Shown piece by piece: positions 17,399 through 26,546 of a stretch of 64,000 bases of DNA. A model generated the notes under the pieces. That model made no database searches, had not been told where the DNA came from, and worked only from the letters and a program-made list of their open reading frames with translations. Origin of the DNA: Saprospiraceae bacterium (GTDB taxonomy: Bacteria; Bacteroidota; Bacteroidia; Chitinophagales; Saprospiraceae); contig JALHOZ010000019.1 in NCBI GenBank assembly GCA_022842725.1, positions 24,791 through 88,790 of the forward strand, written 5' to 3'. The first letter of the stretch is position 1. Each line of letters begins with the position of its first letter. The position numbers and the translations under genes were made by a program.

Positions 17399-18409
17399 TT
17401 ATGATTTCCATTCAAATCTTTCTCCCTTTTTCCAGCTTCTTTCTGAGGTTTTGCCCAAGATATCCCGAAGATACCTGGGGTGAGCACCATGACCCGGACG
17501 AACAGACCGGATATTTTTTTCATTAAAAACATCTCCGGCTTTAATGTCTTCGGCCACGTACAAACTTCTGGCAAACTGTTTACCTTCAGATTGTTTTTTT
17601 GTCAATTCGTAAGTGGCTTCACCCAATGATTTTTCTGCATCTCTGACTGTTTTAACCATCAGGGTAAATTCTTCGGTATTTAAAGAAAAAGCAGCATCGG
17701 GTCCTCCCAGGGATCGGTCTAAAATAAAGTGTTTTTCAATCACAACTGCCCCCAAAGATGTTGCCACCACTGGTGCCGCCCATCCCATGGTATGATCCGA
17801 TAATCCAACTTTCACCCCAAAATCCAATGCCATCCTCGGGATTAATGTAAGATTTGCTTCTTCAAGTGGAGCAGGGTAGGAAGAGGTACACTTTAAAAGG
17901 GTGATATCATTATTCCCAACATTGCGACATGTTCTGACAGCAAGATCTATGTCTTCATATCCTGCAATGCCGGTGGAAATAATCATGGGTTTCATTTTTC
18001 CTGCTGTGTACTCAATCAGGGGAATATCCGTAATTTCAAAAGAAGCGATTTTGTACATCGGAACGTTTAAATTTTCTAAAAAATCAACTGCCGATTTGTC
18101 AAAAGGAGAAGAAAAACAAACAAGTCCCTCTTCTTTGGCTACCCTAAAAAGTTCTTCGTGCCATTCCCAGGGAGTGTAAGCTTCCTGATACAGGTCGTAC
18201 AGCTTTCTGCCGTCCCATAAAGTTCCTCCTTTAATGGTAAAATCCTCCATTTCAGAGTCGAGGGTTATGGTGTCCGCCGTATAGGTTTGTAATTTTATAG
18301 CATCCGCTCCACATCGGGCCGCCGCTTTTATGGTTTCTATTGCCTGATCGAGGTTTCCGTTGTGATTGGCTGATAATTCCGCTATAATAAAAACTTTATT
18401 TTGCATCAT
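17399..18409 (-). CDS. pseI: Pseudaminic acid synthase PseI
   Basis: 336 residues, the usual length of the NeuB/PseI family. The TIM-barrel part has IAELSANHNG at the N-terminus, ADAIKLQTY, LYQEAYTPWEWH, FSSPFD, and GLSDHTMG. A SAF (antifreeze-like) domain follows at about 275-336 (RSLYVAEDIKAG, VRPGHGAHP). The enzyme condenses phosphoenolpyruvate with 6-deoxy-AltdiNAc to give pseudaminic acid. The sequence style and the surrounding pseB, pseC and pseF genes favour PseI over sialic or legionaminic acid synthase. Its start overlaps the preceding acetyltransferase gene by 14 bases. Two adjacent ATGs (18409, 18406) are possible starts. Confidence 0.9.
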   Translation of the reverse strand: MMQNKVFIIAELSANHNGNLDQAIETIKAAARCGADAIKLQTYTADTITLDSEMEDFTIKGGTLWDGRKLYDLYQEAYTPWEWHEELFRVAKEEGLVCFSSPFDKSAVDFLENLNVPMYKIASFEITDIPLIEYTAGKMKPMIISTGIAGYEDIDLAVRTCRNVGNNDITLLKCTSSYPAPLEEANLTLIPRMALDFGVKVGLSDHTMGWAAPVVATSLGAVVIEKHFILDRSLGGPDAAFSLNTEEFTLMVKTVRDAEKSLGEATYELTKKQSEGKQFARSLYVAEDIKAGDVFNEKNIRSVRPGHGAHPRYLRDILGKTSERSWKKGERFEWKS

Positions 18410-19415
18410 TTTCTTTTATATAAATCAAGGCCTTTTGATTGTAAATTTCTGTTTCTTTAAAATATCTGAACCCGGCTTTTTCAAATGTTTTTACTGAAGC
18501 AATATTGGAAGGTTTGATATAAGCTAATACATTTTTTTTGCCCGCATAATGTTTCAGACCAGCTGAAATAAATTTTGATGACAGGTTTTTACCTCTGAAT
18601 TCGGGATTTATGTTTATTCCAATCACGATGTCATCGTTTTCTTTGTCAAATCTGATAAAAGCTGCTTTTGTATTTTTGTATTCACCTATAAAAAAAGCAG
18701 AATCCGGATCAGATTTTTTCTGAGTAAACCAATTTTTATGAGCCTCTTTTGTAATTTTTTCTGATCTGAAGGAGTTATTTCTTGTATCTTCATCATTTGC
18801 CCACATAAAAATATCTTCTGAATCCTCGTCTGTAACCTTCCTGATATGTAATGTTTCTGCGATCTTCCTGTGAATTATTACATCTTTCCAGCTTCCGTCG
18901 ATAAAACTATGTTCTTTGAGTGTGGCTTCTCTTTCAAAACCGATATCCTCAAAAATCGGGTACAACCAGGGTCTGACGTCAAAAGCATAAGTGAAAATTT
19001 TATGAAAACCCAACTCTTCAAACGCCACTTTTTGGATCATGTTCAAAAATGTCTTCCAGTGAAAAGCAAATAAATCTCCTTGAATTTCTGTCTTCAATAA
19101 AAATGATATTTCTGCATGTCTGTCTTTCCAATTGATGTGAACCAGTCCTCCGTAACCAATACAAATACCGTTTAGCAAATAAGAAAATAATATTTGTGAT
19201 GGATGACTTTGTCCAAACAAAGAAGAAACTACCTTGCTAAAGTAGTGTTCCTGATCTTCTGCTGTCAGAGGTTTCTCTTGCCGGAGATGAAATATCTGTT
19301 GGTTACGCCATTCCATGATGTCCAATCTGTCTTCATACCGTATAGGCACGATACGGTTTTCACCATATTCTAACGTTTGATTACGTAAAACAGCATAAGT
19401 TTCCGGAAATGCCAT
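18396..19415 (-). CDS. Tandem GNAT acetyltransferase in pseudaminic acid operon (PseH-like)
   Basis: 339 residues with two GNAT domains in tandem. The first (about 15-180) includes IVPIRYEDR, MEWRNQQ, GYGGLVHINW and a C-terminal half with the FHKIFTYAFDVRPW segment. The second (about 185-335) starts TLHIRKVTDED and has the acetyl-CoA loop region INPEFRGKNLS and NIASVKTFEKAGF. One domain probably does the PseH reaction, N-acetylation of the 4-amino group of the UDP-sugar made by PseC. The other is unassigned. I recall the first type of domain as a stand-alone protein in Bacteroidota pse loci, usually near a separate pseG. Here the fusion sits where pseG and pseH would be, and no PseG-like domain is seen. 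Confidence 0.75.
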   Translation of the reverse strand: MAFPETYAVLRNQTLEYGENRIVPIRYEDRLDIMEWRNQQIFHLRQEKPLTAEDQEHYFSKVVSSLFGQSHPSQILFSYLLNGICIGYGGLVHINWKDRHAEISFLLKTEIQGDLFAFHWKTFLNMIQKVAFEELGFHKIFTYAFDVRPWLYPIFEDIGFEREATLKEHSFIDGSWKDVIIHRKIAETLHIRKVTDEDSEDIFMWANDEDTRNNSFRSEKITKEAHKNWFTQKKSDPDSAFFIGEYKNTKAAFIRFDKENDDIVIGININPEFRGKNLSSKFISAGLKHYAGKKNVLAYIKPSNIASVKTFEKAGFRYFKETEIYNQKALIYIKENDAK

Positions 19416-19418
19416 GGA

Positions 19419-20039
19419 TTATTTTTTTATTAAAAACCATGTCACATCATCCTGGGGGAAGGCCGGATCTTTTCGGTAAACAAAACCGTAATCAACCAAA
19501 ATACAATCTTTAAATTTGTCAAGAAATTCTCCGGCAAAGTCTCTTTTGTACAACCTTTCCTGATGACCTCTGTAGGTGATTTCTACCGGAACGGGATTGT
19601 AATATTCTGCAATTAATATATATTTTGCAGCATGATCGTAAAGTTTTTGATAGGTCAGAGCGAGCATGTCAGGGTGCAGATGTATCATAACACCTTTGAT
19701 TAAGACAACATCAAAGGTTTCTTCCATTTGAATATGGTAAATAGAATCGTTGATTACATTTTCTGAACCAATGACGTTTTGTAATTCCTGTGCCGCTTGC
19801 TGATTGATTTCAATGCCTTTCAGATTACAATCCGGATAAAGTGTTTTTATGGCTTTTAAGTTCATACCGATGTTTGCGCCAAACTCTATTAATGACGATA
19901 TATTTCCGGCATTTTTCAGTGCTTTGCTGAACAAATGGATATTACTTGCCAGCAATTTTTCGCCTGTGTTTCTGTTTATATACTGGTCTCCAAATTCTCC
20001 TGCCCAGAAAGCCTCCTGCTCTGTTTTGAAATTATTCAT
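19419..20039 (-). CDS. Pseudaminic acid biosynthesis-associated methylase
   Basis: 206 residues. The opening FKTEQEAFWAGEFGDQYINR is characteristic of the small methylase family found in pseudaminic acid loci. The SAM-binding motif is IEFGANIGMNLKA, with IEIN at the end of strand 2 and DVVLIKGVMIHLHP as motif IV. It may methylate the finished sugar or a precursor; the exact position is not known to me. It overlaps pseF by 8 bases and ends 3 bases before the acetyltransferase ATG, so it is firmly in the operon. Confidence 0.85.
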   Translation of the reverse strand: MNNFKTEQEAFWAGEFGDQYINRNTGEKLLASNIHLFSKALKNAGNISSLIEFGANIGMNLKAIKTLYPDCNLKGIEINQQAAQELQNVIGSENVINDSIYHIQMEETFDVVLIKGVMIHLHPDMLALTYQKLYDHAAKYILIAEYYNPVPVEITYRGHQERLYKRDFAGEFLDKFKDCILVDYGFVYRKDPAFPQDDVTWFLIKK

Positions 20040-20727
20040 TGATTTTATGTTTCATTTTATATTTAACTTCTGCCATTTTCCAATCATTTTCAGTATCAAT
20101 ATCCTGACAATCAAATGAGGACATTTCATAATATCCGCTATTGTCTGTCAGAATTTTAGTTTTCTCTAAAAATATTTTGGTTTTCAACCAATAAAACTGT
20201 CCTGCGTCATGAAATGATTTCTCCAAATCCTGACTACGTGTCAATGCAAATTCAGGATTAAAAAATCTGATGAAACCATCTTCATTTTTTAATGCACGTT
20301 GGATAGGGTAGTCGTATGCCACAACAGGTATAACCGAATCAACATTTTTTTCAAATAAAATATTGTAAGAAGCAATCAAATATTCAGGTTGAACCAAAGG
20401 TGTACATGGATACATACAACAAATGTGATCGAAATATTTTCCTGAATTTGAATAAACATCAATTACTTCTTCAATTACCTGTGCAGTGGTAGCAAAATCA
20501 TCAGCGTTGTTTTTGGACCTTAAAAAAGGAATAGATGCTCCAAATGACATCGCTGTTTTTGCAATTTCTTCATCTTCGGTTGATACCATGATTTCTTCAA
20601 ATAATCCTGACTGAATAGCGGTATCTATTGCATAAGATATCATGGGTTTTCCCAAAAAATCTTTGATATTTTTTCTTGGAATTCTTTTACTTCCACCTCT
20701 GGCTGGTATAATACAGAGATTAGCCAT
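20032..20727 (-). CDS. pseF: CMP-pseudaminic acid cytidylyltransferase PseF
   Basis: 231 residues from the ATG at 20727; the open frame extends to 20772 but those residues precede the conserved MANLCIIPARGGSKRIPRKN and lie inside pseC. This nucleotide-binding motif, DFLGKPMISYAI and the DAGQFYW segment mark the NeuA/PseF family. The enzyme joins CTP and pseudaminic acid to form the activated donor CMP-Pse. It overlaps the end of pseC by 8 bases and the start of the methylase by 8 bases, indicating coupled translation. Assignment to PseF rather than sialic acid NeuA rests on the operon. Confidence 0.88.
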   Translation of the reverse strand: MANLCIIPARGGSKRIPRKNIKDFLGKPMISYAIDTAIQSGLFEEIMVSTEDEEIAKTAMSFGASIPFLRSKNNADDFATTAQVIEEVIDVYSNSGKYFDHICCMYPCTPLVQPEYLIASYNILFEKNVDSVIPVVAYDYPIQRALKNEDGFIRFFNPEFALTRSQDLEKSFHDAGQFYWLKTKIFLEKTKILTDNSGYYEMSSFDCQDIDTENDWKMAEVKYKMKHKINE

Positions 20728-21904
20728 GATAAAATGACAATATTTTCTGAATGACAAAGTCTTGTTGTTCATCCGTTAAAGTCGGATACATAGGTAAACT
20801 GATACACCTGCTGTAATACGTTTCTGCGTGAGGCAAATCACCCTCTTTCCAACCAAATTGCCGGTAATATGGCATGAGATGGGTAGGAATATAATGTATC
20901 TGAGCAAAAATCCCGTTTTTCTTTAATTCATGATATAATGCCAATCGGTTTTTAACCTCAATGACGTATAAATGATAAGCATGATTGGGTAAAAAACCTG
21001 ATTGACCCAAAATAAAATCTTTACCGGCAAAGGTTTCTGCGTATTTTTTGGCAATCTCTTTGCGTCTTACCAAACCTGTTTCAGCTCTTTGTAACTGGCT
21101 GATTCCCAGAGCAGATTGCATGTCTGTCAGTCGGTAATTATAGCCTAATTGCTGCATTTCCATGTACCAACCGGGATACGTATCGACATTGGTCTCGCAC
21201 GAAGCCCACTCAGCAGAATTAAGATATGGATCATCACCTTTGGTGATACCATGTGATCTTAACCGGTTTAGTTGTTTATATAAATTTTCATCATTGGTTG
21301 TGATCATTCCTCCTTCACCACAAGCGATATGTTTTACAGGATGAAAAGAAAAAATAGCAAGATCTGCAAATTTCCCGTTGCCGCAAAGTTGGTTTTTGCT
21401 ATTGCTGTCGGTAAAATATCCACCCGGAGCATGACATGCATCTTCAATTATCCACATTCCGTATTCGTTTGCCAAATCCCTGAATTTTTCAAGATCAACC
21501 GGGCGGCCTGCAAAATCTACAGGAATGATTCCGCTGTAGGTTCCTTTGGGTGAAGCGGACACTAGTTTTTTAACCTCATCGTAATCCAAAAGATAGGTCT
21601 CCGGATCAATATCCGTAAACACAACATCTCCGCCACAATATCTCACACAATTGGCACTTGCAGCAAAGGTGATGGGCGTCGTAATCACTTTTTGACCTTC
21701 CTTAACCTGAAGTGCCATCGTACAAAGGTGCAAAGCCGCAGTTCCGTTAGCCACAGCAACTGCGTAAGAACATCCTATATATTTGGCGAAAGCCTCTTCA
21801 AATTCCCTGACTTTCGGACCTTGGGTGAGATAGTCAGATTGGAGTGTTTCAATGACAGCGCGAATGTCATCTTCTGTTATATGTTGTCTTCCGTAAGGGA
21901 TCAT
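20720..21904 (-). CDS. pseC: UDP-4-amino-4,6-dideoxy-N-acetyl-beta-L-altrosamine transaminase PseC
   Basis: 394 residues, a DegT/DnrJ/EryC1 fold type I aminotransferase of typical length. IEDACHAPGG carries the Asp that contacts PLP, and FSFHPVKHIACGEGG carries the PLP lysine (Lys191). It aminates the 4-keto sugar made by PseB, with glutamate as likely donor. The start codon overlaps the pseB stop in an ATGA (21901-21904), so the two are translationally coupled. Confidence 0.93.
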   Translation of the reverse strand: MIPYGRQHITEDDIRAVIETLQSDYLTQGPKVREFEEAFAKYIGCSYAVAVANGTAALHLCTMALQVKEGQKVITTPITFAASANCVRYCGGDVVFTDIDPETYLLDYDEVKKLVSASPKGTYSGIIPVDFAGRPVDLEKFRDLANEYGMWIIEDACHAPGGYFTDSNSKNQLCGNGKFADLAIFSFHPVKHIACGEGGMITTNDENLYKQLNRLRSHGITKGDDPYLNSAEWASCETNVDTYPGWYMEMQQLGYNYRLTDMQSALGISQLQRAETGLVRRKEIAKKYAETFAGKDFILGQSGFLPNHAYHLYVIEVKNRLALYHELKKNGIFAQIHYIPTHLMPYYRQFGWKEGDLPHAETYYSRCISLPMYPTLTDEQQDFVIQKILSFYHG

Positions 21905-22926
21905 ATCGTAAAATCAGGATAAAGGTGTTCTTTGATGAGTTTTCTCAATGATTCAACAGTTTCCCACTGAGTATTTTCTCCGGAAGAATAATTAAATCCT
22001 GCCGGAACAATTTTAGCATTGTGTGTTTTGATAAATTCGTTCAGATTCCAAACGGGAACCTGAGGAAGGATGACATAATATTTGCCCAAATCATAAGTCG
22101 TAAATGAATCCGAAGATGTAATCATTTCTTCATGGATTTTTTCTCCGGGACGGATTCCGACAATTTTGACTTCGCATTCCGGACCGATAGCTTTGGCTAC
22201 ATCGGTTATTTTGTAGGAAGGGATTTTGGGCACAAAAACCTCACCGCCCCAACCATGTTGCATGGCAAACAAAACCATATCAACACCTTCCTGCAGTGAT
22301 ATATTGAATCTTGTCATTTGTACATCCGTCACAGGCAATATGCCCTCTTTTCTTTTTGCCATAAAAAAAGGAATCACAGATCCGTTGGAACCCATCACAT
22401 TTCCATACCGAACGACACTGAACCGGATGTCTCTTTTTCCACGGATGTTATTGGCCGCAATAAACAATTTATCTGACGTCAGTTTTGTCGCTCCGTAAAG
22501 ATTAATAGGTGCACAGGCTTTATCCGTAGACAGCGCCACAACCCTGGAAACTCCGGTTTTCAGACAGGCATCGATGACATTTTCAGCTCCACCGATATTG
22601 GTCTTAACACATTCGTCAGGATTATATTCAGCGATAGGCACATGTTTCATCGCAGCTGCATGTATGACAAAATCCACACCTTCCATCGCCCGGATAAGTC
22701 TTTCTTTATCTCTGACATCTCCGATAAAAAAACGGATGTTGGGAAACAAATGAGGCGGATATTCCTGAGCCATCTGAAATTGTTTCTGCTCATCCCTTGA
22801 AAATATGATCAACTTTCTGATGGTTGGAAAGTTTGAAAATATATGTTTTGTCAATGCATTGCCTAAAGAACCGGTACCACCTGTAATCAGAATGGTTTTA
22901 TTGTCGAAAAAGTTTATACTGTCCAT
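21901..22926 (-). CDS. pseB: UDP-N-acetylglucosamine 4,6-dehydratase (inverting) PseB
   Basis: 341 residues, short-chain dehydrogenase fold. GGTGSLGNA binds NADP; the catalytic set appears as Asp135-Lys136 in STDKA and Tyr144/Lys148 in YGATK, as expected for the FlaA1/PseB family. It converts UDP-GlcNAc to the 4-keto-6-deoxy L-arabino sugar, the first step of pseudaminic acid synthesis. It is the first gene of the operon and has a good -7 element 32 bases upstream. Confidence 0.94.
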   Translation of the reverse strand: MDSINFFDNKTILITGGTGSLGNALTKHIFSNFPTIRKLIIFSRDEQKQFQMAQEYPPHLFPNIRFFIGDVRDKERLIRAMEGVDFVIHAAAMKHVPIAEYNPDECVKTNIGGAENVIDACLKTGVSRVVALSTDKACAPINLYGATKLTSDKLFIAANNIRGKRDIRFSVVRYGNVMGSNGSVIPFFMAKRKEGILPVTDVQMTRFNISLQEGVDMVLFAMQHGWGGEVFVPKIPSYKITDVAKAIGPECEVKIVGIRPGEKIHEEMITSSDSFTTYDLGKYYVILPQVPVWNLNEFIKTHNAKIVPAGFNYSSGENTQWETVESLRKLIKEHLYPDFTI

Positions 22927-22957
22927 GTAAAATAAATGCCTTCCTGGTTTTGATTTA

Positions 22958-22965
22958 CAAAGGTA
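22958..22965 (-). promoter_or_regulatory. Promoter -7 element of the pse operon
   Basis: TACCTTTG on the minus strand is an exact fit to TAnnTTTG and lies 32 bases before the pseB ATG. The -33 region is AT-rich without a clear TTTG. Confidence 0.55.
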
Positions 22966-23090
22966 TAAATTAAAACATAATTATTTTTAATATTTGATTT
23001 TTTTTAATGTATCGAAGAACGTTGTTTTCCAAATGAAATAAAATTACATTTTAACTAAAATAAAATTTTACCTTTCAATAATGGTTTCTA

Positions 23091-23098
23091 TACCTTTG
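23091..23098 (+). promoter_or_regulatory. Promoter -7 element for the NUC1 nuclease gene
   Basis: TACCTTTG, an exact fit to TAnnTTTG, 34 bases before the ATG at 23133. It is the same eight bases as the divergent pse operon box 130 bases away. No strong -33 box. Confidence 0.5.
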
Positions 23099-23132
23099 TG
23101 CGATTTTTTATACCATAAATTTTCCGGCCACC

Positions 23133-24041
23133 ATGAAATTGCGCAGAAATCATTCCTCTTCCGGAAACAACAGTCTGGGTTTTATCATTAGAGTGATCGT
23201 ATTCGCAGGATTATTATTAGGTACTATGTACTTTATATTGAAAAATAAAGACAATATTTTGCAATATCTTGGAAACGACAAAAAAAAGATTGAGAACAAA
23301 GATTTTGTCTATGAGCGAACCTACCTGCCTGTTTCAGATGGTTTAATACTACATAAAACCAATTTTTCATTGGCTTATGATTCAAACTGTAAAACTGCAA
23401 AATGGGTTGCTTACCGTTTGACAAAGGAGCAACTAAAAGATAGAAACGATTTGGAAAGGGTATTGTTTTCTTCCGATCCTCAACTAAAAAAAGACAAAAC
23501 AGAATATTATGATTATTCAGGAAGTGGCTACGACAGAGGTCATCTGGTTCCCGCTGCCGACATGAGTTTTGATAGTATCAGTTATAAAGAAACCTTCCTG
23601 ATGTCAAATATCGTTCCTCAAAAACGTGCCTGCAACCGTGGAATTTGGAAAGAACTCGAAAAACAAACACGACAATGGGTCAACAAACACAACGAAGTGT
23701 TCATCATTTCCGGACCTATATATACTCATCAGAACCGTCCGGTAAAAATGGACAAAAGCAACATTTGTGTTCCGGATGCCTTTTTTAAAATTGTTTTGGT
23801 TTATAACGATAAAGTTCAGGTAACACTTTCATTTGTCATACCTAATGAATTGTCAGACAAATCATTATCAGAATATATTTCAACCATAAGGGAAATAGAA
23901 AAACAAACAGAAATTAACTTTTTTGATCATATGCTTGATAACAGCGTTGAGGAAAAATTGGAAAATTCTGTGAATCCTGATTTTTTTCCTTTACAGGAAA
24001 AATTATATAAACAACGTGTGGAAAGCTGGAATTTTGAATAA
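23133..24041 (+). CDS. Membrane-anchored DNA/RNA non-specific endonuclease (NUC1 family)
   Basis: 302 residues. Residues about 15-35 form one membrane segment, so the catalytic part is probably periplasmic. The betabetaalpha-metal active site is clear: YDRGHL with catalytic His137, and the Mg-binding Asn in CNRGIWKELE. The fold continues through VFIISGPIY. Relatives include Serratia nuclease and mitochondrial endonuclease G. It likely degrades incoming or extracellular nucleic acids for nutrition or protection. It is divergent from the pse operon and sits 51 bases before pepT. Confidence 0.9.
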   Translation: MKLRRNHSSSGNNSLGFIIRVIVFAGLLLGTMYFILKNKDNILQYLGNDKKKIENKDFVYERTYLPVSDGLILHKTNFSLAYDSNCKTAKWVAYRLTKEQLKDRNDLERVLFSSDPQLKKDKTEYYDYSGSGYDRGHLVPAADMSFDSISYKETFLMSNIVPQKRACNRGIWKELEKQTRQWVNKHNEVFIISGPIYTHQNRPVKMDKSNICVPDAFFKIVLVYNDKVQVTLSFVIPNELSDKSLSEYISTIREIEKQTEINFFDHMLDNSVEEKLENSVNPDFFPLQEKLYKQRVESWNFE

Positions 24042-24092
24042 TTCGGACACTTTTTCAAAAAAATAAGGTTAAATTTGCACAAAATTGATAAA

Positions 24093-25328
24093 ATGGACAG
24101 AAAATATACCGTCGAAGACAGGTTTTTAAAATATGTAGTCGTTGATACACAGGCAGATCCTATGAGTCAGACGTTTCCTTCCAGCGAAAAACAATGGAAT
24201 TTAACCAATATATTGTTGGAAGAATGTAAGGCTATGGGTCTCGAAGCCGAAACCAACGAAGCCGGATATATATATGCATCCATACCATCAAATACAGGCA
24301 AAAAGGTGCCGGTAGTATTTTTTTGTGCCCACATAGATACTGCCCCGGATTGCAGTGGAACAAATGTTAAACCTTTGGTTCATCGCAATTACAGCGGCCA
24401 AAACATTGTATTGCCGGATGACATAACCCAAATCATCACGCCTGAGAAATATCCGCACCTTCTTAACAAAACAGGTCATGACATCATTACCGCAAGTGGA
24501 CTGACCCTTCTTGGCAGTGATGATAAATCCGGTGTAGCCATCATCATGGACGCGATGTATCAATTGGTCAACAATCCTTCATTGCCCCATGGCGAAGTAA
24601 AAATATTGCTTACAACCGACGAAGAGATAGGCAAAGGAGTAGCTAAAGTAGATTTAAATAAATTAGGGGCCGATTTCGGGTACACGCTGGATTCCGGCGA
24701 TCTTGGATGTTTTGAGGATGAAAACTTTTCTGCGGATAGCCTGTCCGTTAAGATCACGGGAGTTTCTGCTCATCCCGGTTACGCAAAAGATAAAATGCAG
24801 AATGCCGTAAAGATTGCCGCTGCCATTATTGACAGATTGCCAAAATTGAGTCTTTCTCCGGAGACTACTTCCGGAAAAGAGGGATTTCTCCACCCATCAA
24901 AGTGTTCAGCTAATCTCGAGACGGCCCAGATAGACTTCATTCTCAGGGATTTTGAAACGTCAAAACTGGATGAATACACCGAATTAATTGAAAGGATTTG
25001 TAATGATGTGATGGAACAATTTCCGGGATGTCATTTTGAATTGATACGAAAAAATCAGTACAGAAACATGAAAGATGTCCTGGATCATCATCCACACGTT
25101 TCAGGATTTGCCTTACAGGCTATGCAAAATCTGGGTATTCCGGTAAAACACGGATCAATCCGCGGAGGAACAGATGGTGCGGTTCTTTCTCATATGGGTC
25201 TTCCTTGTCCCAATGTTTTTGCCGGAGAACAGGCCATTCACAGCAAACATGAATGGGTATCCGTTCAGGATATGCAAAAAGGAGTCGATACTGTTATTGA
25301 AATCTGCAGATTGGTAGCACAGTCTTAA
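24093..25328 (+). CDS. pepT: Peptidase T (tripeptide aminopeptidase), M20B
   Basis: 411 residues from the ATG at 24093; a TTG 18 bases earlier opens the frame, but the ATG gives the usual family length and begins at MDRKYTVEDRFLKY. Metal ligands are visible as His80 and Asp82 (AHIDTAP), GSDDKSGVA, TTDEEIGKG, and the last His in GEQAIHSKHEW. It is a cytoplasmic zinc enzyme that removes N-terminal residues from tripeptides. Confidence 0.94.
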   Translation: MDRKYTVEDRFLKYVVVDTQADPMSQTFPSSEKQWNLTNILLEECKAMGLEAETNEAGYIYASIPSNTGKKVPVVFFCAHIDTAPDCSGTNVKPLVHRNYSGQNIVLPDDITQIITPEKYPHLLNKTGHDIITASGLTLLGSDDKSGVAIIMDAMYQLVNNPSLPHGEVKILLTTDEEIGKGVAKVDLNKLGADFGYTLDSGDLGCFEDENFSADSLSVKITGVSAHPGYAKDKMQNAVKIAAAIIDRLPKLSLSPETTSGKEGFLHPSKCSANLETAQIDFILRDFETSKLDEYTELIERICNDVMEQFPGCHFELIRKNQYRNMKDVLDHHPHVSGFALQAMQNLGIPVKHGSIRGGTDGAVLSHMGLPCPNVFAGEQAIHSKHEWVSVQDMQKGVDTVIEICRLVAQS

Positions 25329-25357
25329 AATCTTTTACCCTTAGGTTTTTCTATACG

Positions 25358-26464
25358 CTATTCTGTTTTGCTTCTGGGGAAAAAGTCCAGTTTTGCAGAA
25401 AAAATGTGGGAAATGAGCACACCACTTACACTTCCGATATTTGCCAGAGCATAATCAACATGTAATCTGCCTAATTTTAATCCCAGTCCAACGGTAGGAA
25501 GTACCTCCAAACTTGTATTGGTTGGATTCGTGATATCTCTTACCGTCTGAAAATTTCCAACTCCAAATCTCAAAAACACTTTTTTGATGTAATCGATTTC
25601 TGCGCCTACACTGGGTTCTACTATAAATCTTCTGCCGGAAATGATCGCAGACTCTCTACCATCGGTAGAAACGACAGCATTCACTTCAGCTAAAAATCCA
25701 ATTTTTTTGAATTTACCCCGATATCCGCTTCCTAATATCATTCGTGGTAGAGTTACCTCACTGCTTTGAACCGGGATTTCGTTATTATTTAAAGCCAAAA
25801 CTAATTTTTCTTCTTCCGAAAATGTAAAATTCCAGGCATTGTATGTTGTGGTAATATCTCTGAAGTTAGCCCCAAACAACCAATTGTTGGTCACATATCT
25901 CAAACCGAGATCCGCACCGAATCCCCATGATTTTGCAAAAGATCCTGTCGAACGATGAATGATTTTGATATTTCCTCCCACCGACAATCCTTTTACTTTA
26001 CTGATATTCTGTGCATAAGAAATCAGAGCTGCATAAGCTGCATCAGAAAAAAAAGTCACCCTGCTGTAATCAACAGAACCATCTTCTCCGACAAGATCCA
26101 ATGTATTGGGAATATTATCGACGCCCATTCTGATGATCGATAATGAGCCGGCACTGTTTTTAACATCGTTAAATTTTTTAGAAACAGAGAGGTAATCGTA
26201 ATTTACAATGCCGCCAAACCACTGAGCATGCATGGCATTTATCTGAAAAGGAGAATTCATTGAAGTAAGTCCGGCCGGATTCCAATAACCACTGGTTCCG
26301 TCTTCTGTATTCGCAACCATACTGCCACTCATGCCATGAGCACGGGCACCAACACTTATATTAAAAAATTCATTAACGTATTTTTGTGCATGTATTTGTA
26401 ACGACCAGGACACGAAAAAAAACATTACAGAAAGTAACTTACAAGATAAATGATTCGGTTTCAT
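25358..26464 (-). CDS. PorV/PorQ-family outer-membrane protein (type IX secretion-associated)
   Basis: 368 residues. A signal peptide ends near residue 26 (LQIHAQ). The mature start has the family hallmark FFNISVGARAHGMSGSMVANTEDGTSGYWNPAGL, seen here as SVGARAHGMS and YWNPAGL, followed by amphipathic beta strands typical of a FadL-like 14-strand barrel. PorV and PorQ shuttle or anchor T9SS cargo at the outer membrane. This one fits the broader family, probably the PorV2-type branch, rather than classical PorV; the exact paralogue cannot be settled by eye. It is convergent with pepT and has its own promoter. Confidence 0.78.
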   Translation of the reverse strand: MKPNHLSCKLLSVMFFFVSWSLQIHAQKYVNEFFNISVGARAHGMSGSMVANTEDGTSGYWNPAGLTSMNSPFQINAMHAQWFGGIVNYDYLSVSKKFNDVKNSAGSLSIIRMGVDNIPNTLDLVGEDGSVDYSRVTFFSDAAYAALISYAQNISKVKGLSVGGNIKIIHRSTGSFAKSWGFGADLGLRYVTNNWLFGANFRDITTTYNAWNFTFSEEEKLVLALNNNEIPVQSSEVTLPRMILGSGYRGKFKKIGFLAEVNAVVSTDGRESAIISGRRFIVEPSVGAEIDYIKKVFLRFGVGNFQTVRDITNPTNTSLEVLPTVGLGLKLGRLHVDYALANIGSVSGVLISHIFSAKLDFFPRSKTE

Positions 26465-26494
26465 ATCGGATTGAAAGATATTTTATAATTTTGG

Positions 26495-26502
26495 CAAAAT
26501 TA
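26495..26502 (-). promoter_or_regulatory. Promoter -7 element for the PorV-family gene
   Basis: TAATTTTG on the minus strand fits TAnnTTTG, 31 bases before the ATG at 26464. It lies in the short divergent spacer shared with ggt. Confidence 0.45.
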
Positions 26503-26546
26503 CACAAGAGACGGCAATTAAACGATAATTATTTTAAACTTATTAT

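Noticed and set aside
16552..17574. Longer N-terminus of the DUF115-like gene running into pseI
   Set aside because: The added 59 residues are an out-of-frame reading of the pseI 3' end; the ATG at 17397, one base after the pseI stop, fits better.
18396..19415. PseG-PseH fusion
   Set aside because: Both halves read as GNAT folds; no PseG-type nucleotide-sugar hydrolase motif was seen.
20728..20772. Extension of pseF upstream of MANLC
   Set aside because: Not conserved in the family and lies inside pseC.
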